Translations under genes and position numbers: made by a program
Part shown: one piece after another, positions 1-6,604 of the stretch
How positions within the stretch are numbered: the stretch's first letter is position 1
Layout of the letters: each line of letters opens with the position of its first letter
Source: Akkermansiaceae bacterium UBA6138
GTDB lineage: Bacteria; Verrucomicrobiota; Verrucomicrobiia; Verrucomicrobiales; DEV007
Assembly: GCA_002422425.1 (NCBI GenBank)
Contig: DIVG01000063.1
Location: 1 to 15,492, forward strand
DNA: 15,492 nucleotides
Reading direction: 5' to 3'
Notes under the pieces: model-generated
Told to the model about the DNA's origin: nothing
Database searches by the model: none
Seen by the model: only the letters and a program-made list of their open reading frames with translations

Positions 1-74
1 TCCGCAAAGCGGTCATCGGAAAGGTTACGGACCGCTGAGAAGGGATGGAAGAGGATCCTTGAAAACGAATGGGT

Positions 75-911
75 TCAACGACGCTGCCTTTTCAGGAAGA
101 ATGACCCAGTGTAAATTGCCACGGCGGTGAGGACGATAAAAGGCCCGGTAGGCACGTCAAGCTCGTAGCTGAATGCTAATCCTCCGGTATTACAGACCAT
201 CGTGATCCCGACGGCAATGAGCATGATGATCCAGAGTTTCCTGGAAAATCGTGAAGCGGTGGCCGCAGGGAGGACGATAAGGGCGAGCGACAGGATGATG
301 CCGGCAACGCGGACCATGAGGACAACACTCATGGCGGTGATAGCGAGGAGCAGCAGATAATAGGCACTTGATGACACCCCGCGGAGTCGGGCAAATTCTT
401 CGTCGAAGCAGACGGCGACGAGTTTGTGGTAAAAAAGCACGACGAGGAGAAGGACGATGGCGCCCAGAACCAGCGTTGCAATGACGTCGCTGCGGGAGGT
501 GAGGAGGATGTTTCCAAAAATGAAACTCTCCAGATTGACGGCTTTTCCCGGAGCGTAGTGGATAAAGAGAAGCCCGGCCGCCATTCCGAAGGCCCAGATC
601 GCACCAATGATGGTGTCTTCTCTTTCTCCGAATTTGAGGCTGACCCACCCGATAATTGCCGCAGAGAGGAGCCCTGCGATGATGGCTCCGACCATGGGGG
701 TGAGCCAGGGCATGTCGTAGACACGGCTGTAGTAGACTGACGCGCCGATGCCTCCGAGGATGCTGTGGGCGATAGCGGCGGCGATGTAGGCGATTCGCCG
801 GGTCACCACGAGCGATCCGACGACTCCGAAGGTGACGCTTGATACGATCCCTGCGATGAGGGCGTAACGGATCAGAGGGACCGTCTGGAGAGCTTCGAGG
901 AAATCAGTCAT
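75..911 (-). CDS. znuB: Zinc/manganese-type ABC transporter permease (ABC-3 family)
   Basis: Inner-membrane channel subunit of a metal-ion ABC importer. It passes the ion released by the binding protein into the cytoplasm, driven by the neighbouring ATPase. The 278-residue protein is almost wholly hydrophobic, with about eight membrane segments, and has typical family features: an AHSILGG segment near residue 48, the cytoplasmic FDEEFARLRGV segment that usually contacts the ATPase, and a late SLALIVLPAATA helix. I chose the ATG at 911 because it begins the conserved N-terminus (MTDFLEAL) and overlaps the ATPase stop by 8 bp, a coupled arrangement. Upstream in-frame sequence back to a TTG at 1064 only mirrors the ATPase gene in another frame. 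The family also includes Mn and Fe transporters; zinc is inferred from the His-rich neighbours. It is the last gene of the four-gene minus-strand set. Confidence 0.93.
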   Translation of the reverse strand: MTDFLEALQTVPLIRYALIAGIVSSVTFGVVGSLVVTRRIAYIAAAIAHSILGGIGASVYYSRVYDMPWLTPMVGAIIAGLLSAAIIGWVSLKFGEREDTIIGAIWAFGMAAGLLFIHYAPGKAVNLESFIFGNILLTSRSDVIATLVLGAIVLLLVVLFYHKLVAVCFDEEFARLRGVSSSAYYLLLLAITAMSVVLMVRVAGIILSLALIVLPAATASRFSRKLWIIMLIAVGITMVCNTGGLAFSYELDVPTGPFIVLTAVAIYTGSFFLKRQRR

Positions 912-1695
912 GGTCGCAGGCGGAGTGGTCTCCCTCGATGTGCCGGGAACGACGATCATGTTCGATTCGGCGTCGGCTGCTGTAGATTTCTTTGATCGTC
1001 TCGCCCGAGATGGGGAGCGAGTGGCGGTGCACCCGATGGTTGACGCAGAGGACGGAGTCGCCAATGGAGGAAACGAGATCGAGGTCGTGAGTGACCATGA
1101 TGATGGTCATTTTATGCCGCAACTTCACGAGGGTCTCGATGAGTTGGGCTTCGACGGAGAGATCGATGTTCGCGGTGGGCTCATCGAGGAGAAGAAGCTC
1201 GGGATCGCAGGCAAGGGCGCGGGCGATCATGACGCGCTGGCGCTCGCCTCCGGAGAGATCCGAGAATGGTCGGTGGGAGAGATCCGCCATCCCGACTTCG
1301 TCGAGAGCGGCACGAGCGGCCTCGCGACACTTCCGCGAAAAAGATCCGACGACGAGTCGATCAAGTCTTCCCATGAGGACGATATCGAGAGCGGAAATGG
1401 GAAACTGGGCATCAAAACGCATTGCCTGCGGCACGTAACCCATGGCACGCTGGGCTTTTCGCGGGCTTTGACCCAGAATCTTCAAAGATCCCTGAACCGG
1501 TTCGATGAGGCCGAGGATGAGCTTTACGAGAGTTGATTTCCCTCCGCCATTGGGGCCGATGACGCAAAGAGATTCGCCGCGATGGATCGTGAAATCCACT
1601 TCCTCAAGAACGAGTGACTCTAGATATCCGAAGCTGAGCTTTCGGCACTCGACGATCACTGTCGCGGAGTTTGGAGATGGATCGTTCTGATTCAA
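904..1695 (-). CDS. znuC: Zinc/manganese-type ABC transporter ATP-binding protein
   Basis: Cytoplasmic ATPase that powers the metal importer. All nucleotide-binding motifs are visible in the 263-residue protein: Walker A GPNGGGKST (47-55), Q-loop Q90, signature LSGGERQ (147-153), Walker B LLLLDEP (167-173) and switch His in VTHD (H203). The closest family pattern is ZnuC/MntB. The last 20 residues are rich in His and Asp with one Cys, unusual for a generic ABC ATPase and possibly a metal-sensing tail (inference). The only start that includes the conserved N-terminus well is TTG at 1693-1695; there is no in-frame ATG before the core, a GTG at codon 13 (1657-1659) is an alternative, and an in-frame stop lies upstream. 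No clear Shine-Dalgarno site precedes it. It lies 115 bp after the binding-protein gene and overlaps the permease gene by 8 bp. Confidence 0.93.
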   Translation of the reverse strand: MNQNDPSPNSATVIVECRKLSFGYLESLVLEEVDFTIHRGESLCVIGPNGGGKSTLVKLILGLIEPVQGSLKILGQSPRKAQRAMGYVPQAMRFDAQFPISALDIVLMGRLDRLVVGSFSRKCREAARAALDEVGMADLSHRPFSDLSGGERQRVMIARALACDPELLLLDEPTANIDLSVEAQLIETLVKLRHKMTIIMVTHDLDLVSSIGDSVLCVNHRVHRHSLPISGETIKEIYSSRRRIEHDRRSRHIEGDHSACDHD

Positions 1696-1810
1696 GGAGG
1701 ATAGGTCGATTTGAATGACTCCGGCGGTAAAGATCCAACCCTGTCACGCCGAAGACTTAACGGGGTTGAATTAAAAGAAAAGAGTGAGGGCGCGCAGATG
1801 TGCCCCCGTT

Positions 1811-2722
1811 TCACTCGACGGCGAGGATGGTTTCGGCAATCACGCGGAGGTTCGCTATAATGTCTTTTTCGAGGGGATCCAGTGTTTGAACCTTGCCATT
1901 GATCGTTTCCGCAAGCGATTCGGCTGCAGACTGATCGAATTGAGGCTGTACGAAGATCACTTTTACGCCCTCTTCCTTTGCTTGTCTGGCAATGGCAGTG
2001 ACCTGCTTGGGGCTCGGGCTGCGGCCCGCAATTTCAATTGCTTTCTGCTCGAGTCCATAGTCGGCGGCAAAGTAGGCAAAAGCTCCGTGATAGACATAAA
2101 ACGCAGTACCCTTGACCGACGCGAGCTTTTCGGTCAGCTCCGCGTCGACGCCGGCGAGTTCGGATTTGAGGACCGCCAGGTTCGCATCGATGTCTTTGGA
2201 AGCTTCTAACGGAGCGTGCTGCTTCAGGATTGCGGCAATCCGCTCAGCCTGCTGAAGGAGCATTTTTGGCGAGAGCCAAACGTGGGCGTCCCGCAGTTCT
2301 TCGTGGTCGTGTTCGAGCCCTGCGGGTTCTTTCCCATCCGCTTTGACCGATTCGCATTCACCACAGGTGCCTTCCAGTAACTCGAGACCTTCAAGAAGAT
2401 CGATTTCCTTTGGTGAGGTGATGCCGTCACCGACGGAAATGAAGAAGTTGGATTCAAAGCTGAGTCCGCCGGAGAAAATCAGGTTGGCTTTCGATATCTC
2501 GGTGATTTGACGGGGCGAAGGGGAATAGTTGTGACAGTCCCCGCCCTCCTGAACGATGGCGCTCACCTCGATCCAGTCGCCGCCGATGCGCTCGAAGAGA
2601 AATTCGTAGGGTAGGACCGGAACAAAAATGCGAAGTTTTTTTGAGGTGTCGGGTGCGGTATTGCCATTCCCTGTAAGGGCGAGCGCGGGAAGGAGGAGGA
2701 GGAAAAAGCGAAGTGTCTTCAT
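1811..2722 (-). CDS. znuA: Periplasmic zinc/manganese-binding protein (ZnuA/TroA, cluster A-I)
   Basis: Periplasmic solute-binding protein that captures the metal and hands it to the permease. The 303-residue protein starts with a signal peptide (positive KTLR, then a hydrophobic run to about residue 17). The expected metal ligands of this family are in place: H64 (in CHNYSPSP), H147 (in DAHVWLSP), H212 (in YVYHGAFAYF) and D282 (in LDPLEKD). Three His plus one acidic residue fits zinc or manganese. Between residues 118 and 142 there is a short acidic stretch with C120, C123, H138 and H140, in the place where ZnuA proteins carry a His-rich flexible loop; here it is short and partly Cys-based. 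That loop favours zinc over manganese. The ATG at 2722 gives the full signal peptide. It lies 30 bp behind the HMA-domain gene and is probably co-transcribed with it. Confidence 0.93.
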   Translation of the reverse strand: MKTLRFFLLLLPALALTGNGNTAPDTSKKLRIFVPVLPYEFLFERIGGDWIEVSAIVQEGGDCHNYSPSPRQITEISKANLIFSGGLSFESNFFISVGDGITSPKEIDLLEGLELLEGTCGECESVKADGKEPAGLEHDHEELRDAHVWLSPKMLLQQAERIAAILKQHAPLEASKDIDANLAVLKSELAGVDAELTEKLASVKGTAFYVYHGAFAYFAADYGLEQKAIEIAGRSPSPKQVTAIARQAKEEGVKVIFVQPQFDQSAAESLAETINGKVQTLDPLEKDIIANLRVIAETILAVE

Positions 2723-2752
2723 GAGAATTCGTGGTGAAGTAATTTGTCAGGG

Positions 2753-3058
2753 TCAGCCTGCCTTGGACCAGGTCACGATTTCATAGTGGGAGTCTTTCCC
2801 GAGTGCTTCAACGGCGTCGGCGCGGGTGATCTCGGCGGTGCCGTCGGTCACGATGGATAACTGGTGCCGGTCTTCCCCTGTTTTGTTGATGCGGATGGTC
2901 TTGACCCCTTTGATTTTTCCGAGTGATCGGGCAATCGTTTTTTTGCATCCGGCACATTCAATGCCCTTCATGTTGGCGGTATACGAGACTTCGGCGGCGA
3001 AGGCTTGAGGGGTAAGAATGAGACCGATGAAGGCAAGAATGGTGAGGAGGGATTTCAT
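2753..3058 (-). CDS. Exported heavy-metal-associated (HMA) domain protein, MerP-like
   Basis: A 101-residue protein with an N-terminal signal peptide (hydrophobic residues 4-17, likely cut after Ala21 in the QAFA/A region) followed by one ferredoxin-like HMA domain. The metal-binding motif GIECAGC provides C35 and C38 near the start of the domain, as in MerP, CopZ and the N-terminal domains of metal ATPases. The export signal puts it in the periplasm, so a cytoplasmic CopZ role is unlikely. As first gene of the zinc-type ABC operon, 30 bp before the binding-protein gene, it may be a periplasmic metal chaperone that passes the ion to ZnuA (inference). HMA CxxC domains usually bind Cu(I), Hg or Zn, so copper cannot be excluded. 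A CAAGGAA stretch directly before the ATG at 3058 is a poorly spaced Shine-Dalgarno-like element. Confidence 0.88.
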   Translation of the reverse strand: MKSLLTILAFIGLILTPQAFAAEVSYTANMKGIECAGCKKTIARSLGKIKGVKTIRINKTGEDRHQLSIVTDGTAEITRADAVEALGKDSHYEIVTWSKAG

Positions 3059-3103
3059 TTCCTTGAGTGTGGAGAGTTAACGCAAGATTTGTGCGTAAAG
3101 TTC

Positions 3104-3123
3104 TTGCATTATTATTGCATTAT
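3104..3123. repeat. Nine-base direct repeat TTGCATTAT x2, 11-bp period
   Basis: TTGCATTAT occurs at 3104-3112 and again at 3115-3123, offset by 11 bp, about one helical turn. It overlaps the near-palindrome at 3105-3119, so the same bases can be read as an inverted or a direct repeat. Such tandem sites could let a dimer or two monomers bind one face of the DNA. It lies 55 bp before the barrel gene start. Confidence 0.6.
3105..3119. promoter_or_regulatory. Candidate Fur-family (Zur-like) operator
   Basis: A 15-bp near-palindrome, TGCATTA-T-TATTGCA, has the 7-1-7 geometry of Fur-family operators and only one mismatched pair between its arms. It sits in the 119-bp gap between the HMA/znu operon and the divergent His-rich barrel gene, where one repressor could control both directions. 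Its AT-rich centre would also overlap a -10-like TATTAT. No zur or fur gene is in the window, so the assignment rests on symmetry and context only. Confidence 0.45.
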
Positions 3124-3177
3124 GGCAGAAGGAGTGCTCAAACGCAAACCAATTGCGAATGGGAATCCCAGAAAAAA

Positions 3178-4434
3178 ATGAAACATATCACGACGATCCT
3201 CTCTTTATCCACCCTTCTAGTTCACGCTCTGACGGCTCAGGAGGTGGGCCCGGCGCAGGCGAACGGTGGGGAGACTTTTGAATATCATGTCGGAGAGGTG
3301 AGTTGGCTCACCGGTGAAGGGGTTAATGCGGGCGGCTTTCTTTTCCCGAGCCTCTACGTCAGCGGAACCGGCGGGGCTTTCGAGCCGGGAGCTAAGGCGG
3401 AGGATTTTTCCTCAAGCGAACACGATCCGCAGAATGATTGGGGCGTTCAAGCGGTTGAACTTCACCTCGATCTCAATTTCAATGAGGAGGTCACCGGGAT
3501 GATCTCGGGCTTTGCGCAACAAGGCGAGGGCCACGCCTGGGGGGCCACGCTGGAGGAAGCGTATCTCTACTGGCACCTCAACGATACCCTCTCGATCGGG
3601 GGCGGCCAGTTCCTGAACGCTTTCGGGTTTCAGTCCGATCTTCACGTTCATGATTGGGCCTTCGTTAACCAGAATCTCGTTAATAGCCGCATGCTGAATG
3701 AGGGTGAGCTGGTTTCTCAAGGCGGTGTGCTTCTGGTGCGCACCCCTTCGAGCGGCTTGCTCACTTTTGCCCTCGGGGGAGTGCGGACTCATGCTCATGA
3801 TCACGGGCATGGCGATGAACATGGCGGGCATGATGAAGAGGCGCATCACGATGAGGAAGAGCACGTGGAAGCGAACGAGGCGGGTTTCCAGAGCTGGGCC
3901 CTAACCAGTGACTATCGTTTCCGTCTTCCCTTCGATGACAGTATGACGGGCTCGGCTTCGCTCGCGCTTGGTGAAAATGGGTTCGGCCGGAACACTTATG
4001 TTTATGGATTCGGTTTGCGGAAAGTCTGGAACGGGCATGACCATGGCTTCGGTGGTCCGGACTTCTGCAGCGGTGCGGTCATGTTCCAATCCGAGATTGT
4101 CGGCCGGGAGGTCGAGGCGTATGCCGAGGACGGCGATGCCCTCGAGTTCGATGACTACGGCTTTTCAAACTCGATTCACTATGGCATGAGCGACCGGGTC
4201 ACCGTCTCGCTTCGTCACGACTGGATCTCAGCGGTTGAGGTCGCCGAGTTGAGTGATCGCCACCGCCTCTCGGCAGCGCTGACGGCCTTTGTCGATCCCG
4301 AGCAGCGGGTGCGCGCGAGGGTGCAATATGATTATAATGAGGACGTTACGATCGGAAGCGAGCACGTCGCCTGGTTCCAGATCCAGCTGCAGTGGGGCGG
4401 CACGGGTGGTTCCCATGCGGGACACGGGCATTGA
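3178..4434 (+). CDS. Probable outer-membrane beta-barrel with His-rich metal-binding loop
   Basis: I do not recognise a named family. The 418-residue protein has a signal peptide (hydrophobic residues 5-20, likely cut after LTA20), then alternating polar/hydrophobic stretches rich in Gly, Tyr and Trp typical of a porin-like barrel. It ends in an amphipathic strand (WFQIQLQW, 399-406) like an outer-membrane targeting signal, but followed by a His-rich tail GGSHAGHGH. Residues 204-230 form a striking His/Asp/Glu-rich insertion with at least nine His, probably an external or periplasmic loop that collects metal; a second HDH lies at 287-289. There is no TonB-box or plug domain, and the length is too short for a TonB-dependent receptor. 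Divergent from the zinc ABC operon and sharing its control region, it is likely a zinc-selective porin (inference). Start ATG 3178 is chosen because it begins the signal peptide. Confidence 0.85.
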   Translation: MKHITTILSLSTLLVHALTAQEVGPAQANGGETFEYHVGEVSWLTGEGVNAGGFLFPSLYVSGTGGAFEPGAKAEDFSSSEHDPQNDWGVQAVELHLDLNFNEEVTGMISGFAQQGEGHAWGATLEEAYLYWHLNDTLSIGGGQFLNAFGFQSDLHVHDWAFVNQNLVNSRMLNEGELVSQGGVLLVRTPSSGLLTFALGGVRTHAHDHGHGDEHGGHDEEAHHDEEEHVEANEAGFQSWALTSDYRFRLPFDDSMTGSASLALGENGFGRNTYVYGFGLRKVWNGHDHGFGGPDFCSGAVMFQSEIVGREVEAYAEDGDALEFDDYGFSNSIHYGMSDRVTVSLRHDWISAVEVAELSDRHRLSAALTAFVDPEQRVRARVQYDYNEDVTIGSEHVAWFQIQLQWGGTGGSHAGHGH

Positions 4435-4475
4435 GCCTGCTCTCTTCCAGTTACTAATGTAAAACTCAGGAAAAC

Positions 4476-4513
4476 AAAAAGGCGTCCGGTCGCAATCGAC
4501 GGGACGCCTTTTT
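4476..4513. terminator. Bidirectional rho-independent terminator
   Basis: A perfect 12-bp inverted repeat (4476-4487 with 4502-4513) has an A-run on the left and a T-run on the right around a GGCGTCC/GGACGCC stem. After one G-G mismatch, the stem continues with GTCG/CGAC around a CAAT loop. The A-run/T-run design works on both strands, and it lies between two convergent genes, the His-rich barrel gene (end 4434) and accC (end 4561). It should stop transcription from both. Confidence 0.92.
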
Positions 4514-4560
4514 ACGGGCTAAAAAGATTGACTGTAGGGACAATCGATGTCCCATCCCTG

Positions 4561-5946
4561 TCAGTCCTCGCGCATGAAGTCGGGAAGTTCCGGCGGCGTC
4601 GGATGGGACGCGAGGAATGACTCGACCCAGGAGATGTTATATTTGCCGTTACGGAAGGCGGCGTGCTCGAGGATGGAGGCCTGGAAGGGGATCGTCGTTT
4701 TGATACCACGAACGATGAACTCTTTGAGCGAGCGGATCATGCGGGCGATCGCGATGTCGCGGGTTGCACCGGTCACGATGAGCTTGGCGATCATGGAGTC
4801 GTAGTTCGGCGGGACTTCGTAGCCGCTGTAAACGTGGGTATCGACACGGACGCCGCGGCCGCCGGGGGCGTAGAAGAGATTAATTTTGCCGGGGCTGGGC
4901 GCAAAATTGTTGTAGGGATCCTCGGCGTTGATCCGGCATTCGATGGAGTGCCCGCGGGGCTGGCTGAACATGACATGCTCGGACAAGGGGGCGCCTGCCG
5001 CGACGCGAATTTGCTCTTTGATGAGGTCGCACCCCCGCACTTCCTCAGTAATGGGATGTTCCACCTGAATCCGGGTGTTCATCTCCATGAAGTAGAAGTT
5101 CTCGTTGTCATCGACGAGATATTCGATCGTGCCGCAGTTCTCGTAGCCGATGTTGCGGACAAGCGTTTCCGAGGCCTCGGCCATGCGCAGGCGGAGTTCA
5201 GGGCTGAGAAGCGGAGAGGGTGTCTCCTCGATGATCTTCTGGTTGCGGCGCTGCATGGAGCAGTCACGTTCCCCGAGCTCTTTGACGTTGCCGTGACTGT
5301 CGGCGACGATTTGAAATTCCACGTGATGGGGGTTCTCGACGAGGCGCTCGAGGTAGACATCGGGACACCCAAAGCAGGCCTGGGCCTCGGTGCGGGCGGC
5401 GTGGAAGGCACTCACAAAGCTGGCTTTGTTCAGGGCGGGGCGCATCCCGCGACCGCCACCGCCGGCGGTGGCCTTGATCATGATGGGGTAGCCGATCTGT
5501 TCGGCGACGCGAAGCGCTTCGGCCTCGGTCTCGACGATGCCCTCGGAACCCGGGGTGACGGGGATACCGTATTTGGTGGCGGTCGCCCGGGCCTGATTTT
5601 TATCGCCCATGAGGGAGATGATCCGGGCGGAGGGGCCGATAAACTTGACGTTGCAGCTCTCGCAAAGCTCGGCAAAACGGGGGTTCTCGGAGAGGAATCC
5701 GTAGCCGGGGTGGATCGCATCGACGTTAGCGATCTCAGCAGCGGAGAGGATTGCCTGCATGTTAAGGTAGGAGTCCGCGCTGGCGGCGGGGCCGATGCAG
5801 ATGGCGTCATCGGCGAGGTGCACGTGCATTGAATCGACGTCGGCCTCGGAATAGACGGCCGTCGTTCGTATCCCCAGTTCCTTGGCGGCACGGATGACGC
5901 GGAGCGCGATCTCGCCCCGGTTCGCTACGAGAATGTTTTTGAACAT
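4561..5946 (-). CDS. accC: Acetyl-CoA carboxylase, biotin carboxylase subunit
   Basis: Carboxylates the biotin on AccB using ATP and bicarbonate, the first half of malonyl-CoA synthesis (EC 6.3.4.14). From the ATG at 5946 the protein has 461 residues, and its numbering matches E. coli AccC over the core: K116, ATP-grasp loop GGGGRGM (162-168), HHVE (207-210), E288, N290, R292, Q294, E296 (in MEMNTRIQVEHP) and R338. The N-terminus MFKNILVANRGEIALR aligns with the family's usual start, so I prefer 5946 over the in-frame ATG at 5970, which adds eight residues; neither has a clear Shine-Dalgarno site. The C-terminus has a Pro-rich extension of about a dozen residues. It follows accB by 54 bp (30 bp if the upstream ATG is used), so the two are co-transcribed. 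The acetyl-CoA carboxyltransferase genes accA and accD are not in the window. Confidence 0.97.
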   Translation of the reverse strand: MFKNILVANRGEIALRVIRAAKELGIRTTAVYSEADVDSMHVHLADDAICIGPAASADSYLNMQAILSAAEIANVDAIHPGYGFLSENPRFAELCESCNVKFIGPSARIISLMGDKNQARATATKYGIPVTPGSEGIVETEAEALRVAEQIGYPIMIKATAGGGGRGMRPALNKASFVSAFHAARTEAQACFGCPDVYLERLVENPHHVEFQIVADSHGNVKELGERDCSMQRRNQKIIEETPSPLLSPELRLRMAEASETLVRNIGYENCGTIEYLVDDNENFYFMEMNTRIQVEHPITEEVRGCDLIKEQIRVAAGAPLSEHVMFSQPRGHSIECRINAEDPYNNFAPSPGKINLFYAPGGRGVRVDTHVYSGYEVPPNYDSMIAKLIVTGATRDIAIARMIRSLKEFIVRGIKTTIPFQASILEHAAFRNGKYNISWVESFLASHPTPPELPDFMRED

Positions 5947-6000
5947 GGCGTTTTCACTCGGGCTTTCCATCGCGGCTGGAGGGAAGGCCCGTTGGAGGGA

Positions 6001-6480
6001 TTAGGAAGTCTTGACCCGGAAGAGGGGCTCGCCGTATTGAACGGCGGTGCCGTTTTCCACAAGGATCTCGATGATCTCACCGGCGATCTCGGCCTTGATC
6101 TCGTTCATTACTTTCATCGCTTCGATGATGCAGACGGTGCTGTCGGCGGAAATTTTTGTGCCGATCTTCGCGAAGGGTTCGGAATCGGGTGAGGAGGCAG
6201 AATAAAAAGTGCCGACCATGGGAGAGGTCACCTCCTTCACTCCGGCGGGGAGTGCACCATCGGCAAGGGCGGGAGCGGGTGCCGCCGCAGGGGCAGGGCC
6301 GCCGAAAGAGTGCATGTACTGCGGTCCCGGCGACGAGGAGATCCATTGCTGGATTGCCTTCATATCGATGTCTCCGCCTTTTTTGAGTTCGAGCTTGGTT
6401 TCGTCCTGCTCAAGCTTGAATTGTGACAGCCCATGTTGGTCCATGAGCTCTACGATTTTTTTGATGTCTCTGAAGTCCAC
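6001..6480 (-). CDS. accB: Acetyl-CoA carboxylase biotin carboxyl carrier protein
   Basis: Carries the covalently bound biotin that AccC carboxylates and the carboxyltransferase discharges. The 159 residues are close to E. coli BCCP (156). The layout is typical: N-terminal helical region (1-35), an Ala/Pro-rich flexible linker (about 60-80), then the biotinyl domain with EAMKVMNEIKA, in which K123 is the biotinylated lysine. The thumb region (GTFYSASSPDSEPF, 90-103) marks an acetyl-CoA carboxylase BCCP and not a generic biotinyl domain. The start is GTG at 6478-6480; in-frame stops lie just upstream and no earlier start exists. A GAGAGGG Shine-Dalgarno site (6490-6496) sits 9 nt before it. 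First gene of the accBC pair, with a candidate promoter and inverted repeat upstream. Confidence 0.97.
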   Translation of the reverse strand: MDFRDIKKIVELMDQHGLSQFKLEQDETKLELKKGGDIDMKAIQQWISSSPGPQYMHSFGGPAPAAAPAPALADGALPAGVKEVTSPMVGTFYSASSPDSEPFAKIGTKISADSTVCIIEAMKVMNEIKAEIAGEIIEILVENGTAVQYGEPLFRVKTS

Positions 6481-6506
6481 GGCGGTCGGCCCTCTCGGTT
6501 AGAATT

Positions 6507-6534
6507 AAAATAGCGGGTTTTGTTCCGTCGGAAA
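6507..6534 (-). promoter_or_regulatory. Candidate accBC promoter
   Basis: On the minus strand, TTTCCG (complement of 6529-6534) and TATTTT (complement of 6507-6512) are separated by 16 bp. They give a weak -35 and a moderate -10 for a housekeeping sigma factor. Transcription would begin about 20 nt before the GTG of accB, leaving room for the GAGAGGG ribosome site at 6490-6496. The -35 match is poor, so this is tentative. Confidence 0.35.
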
Positions 6535-6561
6535 CTCTGATGCACGATGCCCGGAGTTTCC
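6530..6561. repeat. 8-bp inverted repeat upstream of accB
   Basis: GGAAACTC (6530-6537) and GAGTTTCC (6554-6561) are perfect inverted copies separated by 16 bp. They lie in the 124-bp gap between the aminotransferase-like gene and accB. The copy nearest accB overlaps the candidate -35. No T-run follows on the minus strand, so it is not a standard terminator. A repressor operator with half-sites 24 bp apart, or an RNA hairpin ending the upstream transcript, are both possible. Confidence 0.5.
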
Positions 6562-6604
6562 AGTTCAAAAAGCGCCCCGATACAAGACGCAAGTTGCCGT
6601 TTCG

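Noticed and set aside
1..74. Possible end of a plus-strand gene (a frame ending with TGA at 36-38) and a 7-bp inverted repeat (8-14 with 30-36).
   Set aside because: Only 11 codons are visible, with no family signal, and other frames are also open. The hairpin has a 15-nt loop and no T-run, so neither a gene nor a terminator is supported.
912..1064. N-terminal extension of the permease back to a TTG.
   Set aside because: It lies wholly inside the ATPase gene, its residues are Ser/Arg/Thr-rich shadow sequence, and the family N-terminus begins at the ATG at 911.
910..1536. Plus-strand open frame opposite the ATPase gene.
   Set aside because: Mirror of the ATPase coding sequence, with no domain of its own.
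3067..3177. N-terminal extension of the barrel protein upstream of the signal peptide.
   Set aside because: It would bury the signal peptide 37 residues in and cover the operator-like region; ATG 3178 gives a normal export signal.
4537..4553. Second hairpin (GGGACA/TGTCCC) just after accC, as an extra terminator.
   Set aside because: Only a 6-bp stem with no adjacent T-run on the minus strand; the strong terminator at 4476-4513 lies just beyond.
4663..5832. Long plus-strand open frame of 389 codons antisense to accC.
   Set aside because: It is a Gly/Asp/Val-rich mirror of a GC-rich gene; accC is unmistakable on the other strand.
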